Source of the DNA: CAZBWS01 sp964495705
GTDB taxonomy: Bacteria > Pseudomonadota > Gammaproteobacteria > HTCC5015
Direction of reading: 5' to 3'
DNA length: 27,540 nt
NCBI GenBank assembly: GCA_964495705.1
Contig: CAZBWS010000024.1
Span: 1-27,540, forward strand
Below are positions 23,046 through 27,540 of this stretch, in pieces. The translations under genes and the position numbers were made by a program. Every line of letters starts with the position of its first letter. Positions within the stretch are counted from its first letter, which is position 1. The notes under the pieces are model-generated. The model did no database searches, was not told the DNA's origin, and was given only the letters and a program-made list of their open reading frames with translations.

Positions 23046-24731
23046 ATGAGTGAAAATCTCTCTTTTGCTGAATTATTTGAGCAATCCCTTGTAGCAACTG
23101 AAATGAAACCCGGCGCCCTTATTGAAGGTACTGTGGTTGATATTCGCAATGACATGGTTATTGTTGCTGCTGGCCTGAAGTCTGAAGGCGTCATTCCTGC
23201 TTCACAATTCCTAAACATGAACGGCGAAGTCGAAGTTTCTGTTGGTGATGTTGTAGAAGTATGTCTTGACTCTGTTGAAGACGGATTCGGCGAAACTCGC
23301 CTATCTCGCGAGAAAGCTAAGCGCGCACGTTCTTGGACTGCCCTTGAAGAAGCTTGTGAAGCAGATGAAATTGTTGAAGGTCTTATCACTGGTAAAGTGA
23401 AAGGCGGCTTCACAGTAGAAATTAATGAAGTTCGTGCATTCTTGCCGGGTTCTTTGGTAGACGTTCGCCCTGTGCGCGATACTTCTTACCTAGAAGGCAA
23501 AGTGCTTGAATTTAAAGTTATCAAAATGGACCGCAAGCGCAACAACGTTGTTGTTTCGCGTCGTGCCGTTGTTGAGACTATGTACAGCGAAGAGCGCGAA
23601 GAGCTGCTTAAGAATCTGACTGAAGGTGCTATCGCTAAGGGTGTTGTTAAGAACCTTACCGACTACGGCGCGTTCTTGGATCTTGGTGGTATTGACGGTC
23701 TTCTACACATTACTGATATGGCTTGGAAGCGTGTACATCACCCATCTGAAGTGGTTGCTGTTGGCGACGAGATCGACGTTGTTGTACTTAAGTTCGACAA
23801 AGAGAAGAACCGCGTATCACTAGGCCTTAAGCAGCTAGGTGATGATCCATGGCAGGACCTAACTCGCCGCTACCCAGAGGGCTCACGCCTATTCGGTAAG
23901 GTGACTAACATTGCTGACTACGGTTGCTTCGTTGAAATTGAAGAAGGCGTTGAAGGTTTGGTTCACGTTTCTGAAATGGACTGGACTAACAAGAACGTTA
24001 ACCCTGGCAAGCTAGTTGCTCTAGGCGACGAGTGTGAAGTCATGATCTTGGACATCGACGAAGAACGTCGTCGTATTTCTCTAGGTATGAAGCAGTGCCA
24101 CGCCAACCCATGGGAAGCATTCTCTGCAACTCATAATAAGGGCGACAAGGTTAGCGGCAAGATCAAGTCTATCACTGACTTTGGTATCTTCATCGGTCTT
24201 GAAGGTGGTATCGACGGTCTTGTTCACTTATCTGACCTATCTTGGGAAGATGCGGGTGAAGAAGCGGTTCGCAACTACAAGAAGGGCGACGAGCTTGAAG
24301 CAACAGTATTGGCTGTTGACCCAGAGCGCGAGCGTATCTCTCTTGGCGTGAAGCAGATGGAAGGCGACCCTTTCAGCTCTTTCATTGCAACTAACCCTAA
24401 AGGCGCTATCGTTAACGGTACGGTTTTAGAAGTTGACGCGAAAGGCGCACGTATCGAGCTAGCAGAAAACGTAGAAGGTTACCTACGCGTTTCTGAAATC
24501 TCTCGCGAGCGTGTAGAAGATGCTTCTCACGTATTGAACGTAGGCGACAAAGTTGAAGCCAAGTTCACTGGCGTTGACCGCAAGAGCCGTGCAATCACAT
24601 TGTCTATCAAAGCGAAGGACAGTGATGAAGAGCAGGCAACAATCAATGAGTACAAGTCTGGTGGCGCAGCTACCGGCGGCGCTACATTGGGCGACTTGCT
24701 GAAAGAACAGCTGGAAGCGAACGACAAGTAG
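23046..24731 (+). CDS. rpsA: 30S ribosomal protein S1
   Basis: 561 aa, near the 557 aa of E. coli S1. Six S1 (OB-fold) repeats lie in order at about 21-87, 105-172, 192-260, 277-347, 364-434 and 451-520. The last four carry the standard pattern (for example DYGAFLDLGGIDGLLHITDM and DFGIFIGLEGGIDGLVHLSD). The first two, which dock on the ribosome through S2, are more diverged, as usual. S1 unwinds and recruits mRNA to the 30S subunit. Gln/Glu-rich residues at the tail (LKEQLEANDK) are normal. Confidence 0.99.
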   Translation: MSENLSFAELFEQSLVATEMKPGALIEGTVVDIRNDMVIVAAGLKSEGVIPASQFLNMNGEVEVSVGDVVEVCLDSVEDGFGETRLSREKAKRARSWTALEEACEADEIVEGLITGKVKGGFTVEINEVRAFLPGSLVDVRPVRDTSYLEGKVLEFKVIKMDRKRNNVVVSRRAVVETMYSEEREELLKNLTEGAIAKGVVKNLTDYGAFLDLGGIDGLLHITDMAWKRVHHPSEVVAVGDEIDVVVLKFDKEKNRVSLGLKQLGDDPWQDLTRRYPEGSRLFGKVTNIADYGCFVEIEEGVEGLVHVSEMDWTNKNVNPGKLVALGDECEVMILDIDEERRRISLGMKQCHANPWEAFSATHNKGDKVSGKIKSITDFGIFIGLEGGIDGLVHLSDLSWEDAGEEAVRNYKKGDELEATVLAVDPERERISLGVKQMEGDPFSSFIATNPKGAIVNGTVLEVDAKGARIELAENVEGYLRVSEISRERVEDASHVLNVGDKVEAKFTGVDRKSRAITLSIKAKDSDEEQATINEYKSGGAATGGATLGDLLKEQLEANDK

Positions 24732-24751
24732 TCGTAAGCTATAGCTGATAG

Positions 24752-24778
24752 GTACTGGGGTCATTCTGGCCTCAGTAC
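24752..24778 (+). terminator. Hairpin between rpsA and ihfB, weak terminator or attenuator
   Basis: GTACTGGGG (24752-24760) pairs with CCTCAGTAC (24770-24778) through 9 bp with one G-U; the loop is 9 nt. The trailing TTGATTT is a poor T tract. Partial termination would let rpsA be expressed above ihfB. Confidence 0.45.
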
Positions 24779-24808
24779 TTGATTTAGCAAATATAAAGGT
24801 GGTGCATT

Positions 24809-25120
24809 ATGTCTGATGATCAGGCAGCAGTTACTAAATCAGAACTTATTGAAGGCTTGGCACGCAAGCAATCACATCTGGCTTATAAAGATGTAGAGCT
24901 AGCGGTAAAGACTTTAATAGAAGAAATGAGCAACGCCCTGTCAGGCGGTGAGCGTATTGAAGTTCGCGGGTTTGGTAGTTTTAGTTTGCATTTCCGACCT
25001 CCAAGAGTAGGGCGAAACCCCAAAACAGGCGAATCAGTTGCCTTGCCAGGGAAACACGTTCCTCACTTCAAGCCTGGAAAAGAGCTGCGCGAACGCGTTA
25101 ATGAAGCGCTAGAGTCTTAG
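24809..25120 (+). CDS. ihfB: Integration host factor beta subunit
   Basis: 103 aa DNA-bending protein of the HU/IHF family. VTKSELIEGLARKQSHL matches the IHF-beta start, GERIEVRGFGSFSLHFR the core strands, and RNPKTG at 69-74 holds the proline that intercalates into DNA. HVPHFKPGKELRERV closes the fold. It works as a heterodimer with IHF-alpha, which is not in the window. Compared with E. coli it has about eight extra N-terminal residues (MSDDQAAV), but the strong AAGGTGG before the ATG supports this start. rpsA-ihfB adjacency is conserved. Confidence 0.98.
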   Translation: MSDDQAAVTKSELIEGLARKQSHLAYKDVELAVKTLIEEMSNALSGGERIEVRGFGSFSLHFRPPRVGRNPKTGESVALPGKHVPHFKPGKELRERVNEALES

Positions 25121-25247
25121 TCTTTCTGTCTAGGTCTACACCTGCGTCATTTCTGTGGCGTAAATCTTCACAAATCCTTTCATATTAAGCTGTTCACTCT
25201 GTGTGCTCACTGCTATGCTTTTTGCATAACAATAACGCGAGAGCCAC

Positions 25248-25538
25248 ATGCTCAAAAAAATTCTATTTATTCTATTGTCACTCGTTCTATTGCTGGTCGG
25301 CGTATTGGTAGCGATAAACAACGGCGGTGCTGTTCAGTTTGACTATTACTACTCAAGCATTAGCTTGCCGCTTATCGCTTTGTTATTCATTGCCATGGCA
25401 ATGGGTGCGCTGCTGAGCATTGGGTTATGCTCTATTTGGGTATTTAAGCAGCACAGACAGTTAAAGCGCTCTGAGCGCAGCAAGGCATTGGTGCAAAAAG
25501 AACTGGATAATTTACGCAAGCTGCGAGGCGAAGGCTAA
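25248..25538 (+). CDS. lapA: LapA-family inner-membrane protein (DUF1049)
   Basis: 96 aa. Two membrane helices (about residues 4-23 and 40-66) flank a short loop with NNGGAVQFDYYY, a LapA signature, and a basic coiled C-terminal tail (HRQLKRSERSKALVQKEL) follows. LapA is co-encoded with LapB in lipopolysaccharide quality control. The ATG follows GAGAG, and lapB begins on the base after the lapA stop. The 127-bp spacer from ihfB shows no strong terminator. Confidence 0.9.
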   Translation: MLKKILFILLSLVLLLVGVLVAINNGGAVQFDYYYSSISLPLIALLFIAMAMGALLSIGLCSIWVFKQHRQLKRSERSKALVQKELDNLRKLRGEG

Positions 25539-26675
25539 GTGACAGAACTGCTGTTCGCGGTAGCGCTTTTTGCCGCTCTGTTGTTTGGCTGGTTTAGCGG
25601 TCGGCGTGCCTATCGCCGCCAGTTTAATGAGCCTGCTAAATTAAGCGCAGAATATTACAAGGGGATTAATTACCTTCTGAACGAAAAGCCCGACAAGGCC
25701 TTGGAAGTGTTTTTGCGTCTTGTAGAAGTGGACGGTGAAACGGTTGAAACCCATGTGACCTTGGGCAAGTTGTTTCGTCGTAAAGGTGAGATAGAAAACG
25801 CTATCCGCATTCATCAAAATCTTATAGCAAGGCCGAATATTTCGCGCGAAAATCGCAGTTTAGCGTTGCTAGAACTCGGCAAGGACTATCGCGCCGCAGG
25901 TGTGCTGGATAGGGCGGAAGGCTTATTTCAAGAGGTGTGTGAAGAGGGCTTGCATAGTACCCAGGCACAAGATGCATTACGAGACATCTATGTGCAAGAG
26001 CATGAGTGGCTTTCCGCGATCAACGTAGTGAAAAGCTATGTTCGCACAACGGGTGAGAAGCAAAATCAGCTGATTTCCCATTACTATTGTGAACAGGCGG
26101 ACTTGGATCAAAAGCAGGGTGATGCAGATACTGCTAGCAAACACGTGCAGTTGGCTTACCAGTATGACGCCGCTTCTTTGCGTGTGAACTTCATGCTAGC
26201 CGAACAAGCCTTAGTTCAGGAAAAACACTTAGATGCCTTGGCCTGTTATGTACGTGTAATCGAATTGGATACACGCTTCGCGAGTCAGGTGATACCCAAA
26301 ATACAATGTTGCCTAGAACAGATAGACAATAAGCGCGTTCAACGTCAGCTAGAGGCGTTATTCTCACGGTTAAGAAAAGAAGGGGTTTATGTCACGCCGC
26401 TTACCCAGCAAATTCGCGATAAAGAAGGCGTTCAAGAAGCCAAAGCCTATCTTGAGGGAATTATGGATAAGCAGCCAGGTGTGGAACCGCTGAAAGACTG
26501 GTTGGACTTACACCCTGTTGCTATTGATACAAAGTCCATGCAACAGCAAATAAATAAGCTAGAAGTGCTTGATCATGCCTATCAGTGTGAACATTGCGGG
26601 TATAATAGCCGCAATATTCAATGGCATTGCCCCAGCTGCGCGCACTGGGGCAGTATTTTTCCGATTTATCGCTAA
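25539..26675 (+). CDS. lapB: Lipopolysaccharide assembly protein LapB (YciM)
   Basis: 378 aa. An N-terminal membrane anchor (about residues 3-18) is followed by cytoplasmic TPR repeats (about 35-290; for example EYYKGINYLLNEKPDKALEV). A C-terminal rubredoxin-like zinc/iron knuckle has C350, C353, C364 and C367. In E. coli LapB recruits LpxC to FtsH for degradation and so sets lipopolysaccharide output; the metal knuckle is needed. The start is GTG at 25539, directly after the lapA TAA, with GAGG/AAGG in the lapA end. The pyrF ATG follows 5 nt after its stop. Confidence 0.96.
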   Translation: MTELLFAVALFAALLFGWFSGRRAYRRQFNEPAKLSAEYYKGINYLLNEKPDKALEVFLRLVEVDGETVETHVTLGKLFRRKGEIENAIRIHQNLIARPNISRENRSLALLELGKDYRAAGVLDRAEGLFQEVCEEGLHSTQAQDALRDIYVQEHEWLSAINVVKSYVRTTGEKQNQLISHYYCEQADLDQKQGDADTASKHVQLAYQYDAASLRVNFMLAEQALVQEKHLDALACYVRVIELDTRFASQVIPKIQCCLEQIDNKRVQRQLEALFSRLRKEGVYVTPLTQQIRDKEGVQEAKAYLEGIMDKQPGVEPLKDWLDLHPVAIDTKSMQQQINKLEVLDHAYQCEHCGYNSRNIQWHCPSCAHWGSIFPIYR

Positions 26676-26680
26676 GTTTT

Positions 26681-27385
26681 ATGACTGCTATTATTACTGA
26701 CCCTAAAATTGTTGTTGCTTTAGATTATAAAGACAAGGCCGACGTCCTCTCCCTCGCTGATCGCTTAGACCCCCGTCTATGCCGCTTGAAAGTGGGTAAG
26801 CAGCTATTTACTTATCACGGGGCTCCTCTAGTAGAGCGGCTATCTAAACGTGGTTTTGATGTGTTTCTCGACCTGAAATTTCACGATATCCCCAATACCA
26901 CGGCCGAAGCCTGTGTGGCTGCGGCAGATATTGGTGTGTGGATGGTGAATGTTCATGCTCAAGGTGGAAAACGCATGATGAGTGCAGCCCGTGAAGCTTT
27001 AGATAAGCGTGGCGATGCGCCGTTATTAATAGCGGTGACTGTGTTAACCAGTATGGATCAAGAGGACTTGGTGCAGCTAAGTAACTTGCGCAGCCCTGCC
27101 GATACGGCAAGGCATCTAGCTGCTTTAGCAAAAGATTCAGGCATGGACGGTGTCGTTTGCTCGGCACAAGAAGCTAGGGACATGAAGGCAAATTTTGGCT
27201 CGGACTTTAAGCTCGTGACTCCGGGTATACGCCCTGCGGGCAGTGTGCAGGGGGACCAGAAGCGTATAGTTACGCCCCAGCAGGCGGTGCAGAATGGTTC
27301 TGACTACTTGGTGATTGGGCGACCTATTACGCAAAGCCTCGATCCTGTTCGAGTATTGCAGGAAATAAATCAACAAATAGCCTGA
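26681..27385 (+). CDS. pyrF: Orotidine 5'-phosphate decarboxylase
   Basis: 234 aa from the ATG at 26681 (MTAIITDPKIVVALDY). The frame is open 20 codons further upstream inside lapB, but 26681 matches the family N-terminus. The catalytic D-x-K-x-x-D is D64-L-K66-F-H-D69 in LDLKFHDIPNT, and PGIRPAG and VIGRPI bind the substrate phosphate. It makes UMP in the last pyrimidine step. lapB-pyrF adjacency is common in gammaproteobacteria. Only a weak ribosome-binding site is visible, so coupling to lapB is likely. Confidence 0.98.
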   Translation: MTAIITDPKIVVALDYKDKADVLSLADRLDPRLCRLKVGKQLFTYHGAPLVERLSKRGFDVFLDLKFHDIPNTTAEACVAAADIGVWMVNVHAQGGKRMMSAAREALDKRGDAPLLIAVTVLTSMDQEDLVQLSNLRSPADTARHLAALAKDSGMDGVVCSAQEARDMKANFGSDFKLVTPGIRPAGSVQGDQKRIVTPQQAVQNGSDYLVIGRPITQSLDPVRVLQEINQQIA

Positions 27386-27424
27386 AAACTTAAATTACTG
27401 CTAGCCTAGATCAATGCTTTTGAT

Positions 27425-27430
27425 TAGAAT
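27425..27430 (+). promoter_or_regulatory. Candidate -10 box (TAGAAT) for tRNA-Leu
   Basis: TAGAAT about 25 nt before the mature tRNA, followed by the GC-rich discriminator AACGCCCGCT typical of stringently controlled stable-RNA promoters. No good -35 hexamer was found at 16-18 bp. Confidence 0.45.
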
Positions 27431-27454
27431 AACGCCCGCTACTTAAGTGGCCAT

Positions 27455-27539
27455 GCCAGTGTGATGGAATTGGTAGACATGACGGATTCAAAATCCGTTT
27501 CCTTCGGGAGTGGCGGTTCAAGTCCGCCCACTGGTACCA
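27455..27539 (+). tRNA. tRNA-Leu (anticodon CAA)
   Basis: 85-nt class II tRNA. The acceptor GCCAGTG pairs with CACTGGT (first pair G-U), the discriminator is A, and CCA is encoded (27537-27539). The anticodon stem ACGGA/TCCGT holds loop TTCAAAA, giving anticodon CAA, which reads UUG. The long variable arm folds as TCC-TTCG-GGA, and the T arm is GGCGG-TTCAAGT-CCGCC. The D arm contains TTGGTAGAC. Confidence 0.95.
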
Positions 27540-27540
27540 T

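Noticed and set aside
27402..27428. Terminator hairpin after pyrF (CTA-ATCAA/TTGAT-TAG)
   Set aside because: Short AT-only stem with a bulge, no T tract, and overlapping the tRNA -10 box.
1..27540. CRISPR array, phage, toxin-antitoxin or defence island
   Set aside because: No regularly spaced direct repeats, integrases, transposases or defence-type genes were seen; nearly all space is housekeeping genes.

Overview
The window is a chromosomal core region of a gammaproteobacterium. The gene order MTA/SAH deaminase - ubiG - mupP - yciK on one strand, and gyrA - serC - pheA - hisC - tyrA - aroA - cmk - rpsA - ihfB on the other, matches what I know of Pseudomonas. Several differences point to another, possibly marine, lineage such as the Cellvibrionales (inference): tyrA and aroA are separate rather than fused, mtnA is absent, serA sits between serC and pheA, and rmuC plus three squalene genes are inserted between mupP and the yciK-like gene. 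No plasmid, phage or integrative-element genes were seen.

Left block (1-9004, minus strand). Read in transcription order it holds a secreted, Cys-paired protein with an N-terminal LSEITGQ motif (7502-9004). An MTA/SAH deaminase follows with its own promoter candidate. Then come ubiG, mupP (HAD phosphatase, probably of muropeptide recycling), rmuC, hpnC, hpnD, hpnE and the start of a YciK-like SDR. Many junctions overlap by 1 or 4 nt, so this is almost certainly one translationally coupled operon. It joins ubiquinone methylation, removal of SAM by-products, cell-wall recycling and squalene synthesis from farnesyl-PP.

Middle (9005-10724). A 254-bp spacer carries a 56-codon open frame that looks like a gene remnant. 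It is followed by a membrane diguanylate cyclase with an intact GGEEF site and RxxD inhibitory site. This replaces the mtnA expected next to gyrA.

Right block (10725-27385, mostly plus strand). gyrA ends in a hairpin. Next are the serine/aromatic genes serC, serA, pheA, hisC and tyrA. Two runs of exactly 100 N are scaffold gaps, one at the pheA/hisC junction and one inside the hisC-tyrA spacer. The serC-serA and hisC-tyrA spacers carry two diverged copies of a ~100-bp nested inverted repeat (TGTCATCCTGA ends). After tyrA come a converging SRPBCC gene, a stand-alone cyclic-nucleotide-binding domain protein and thpR. Then aroA (class II motifs), cmk, rpsA, ihfB, lapA, lapB and pyrF. The window ends with a tRNA-Leu(CAA).

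Most of the window is ordinary housekeeping sequence. I did not find a convincing new multi-gene system. The most interesting items are the inverted-repeat family that coincides with an assembly break, the squalene genes embedded in the ubiG-mupP-yciK operon, the secreted LSEITGQ protein beside a diguanylate cyclase, and the lone cNMP-binding protein between tyrA and aroA.
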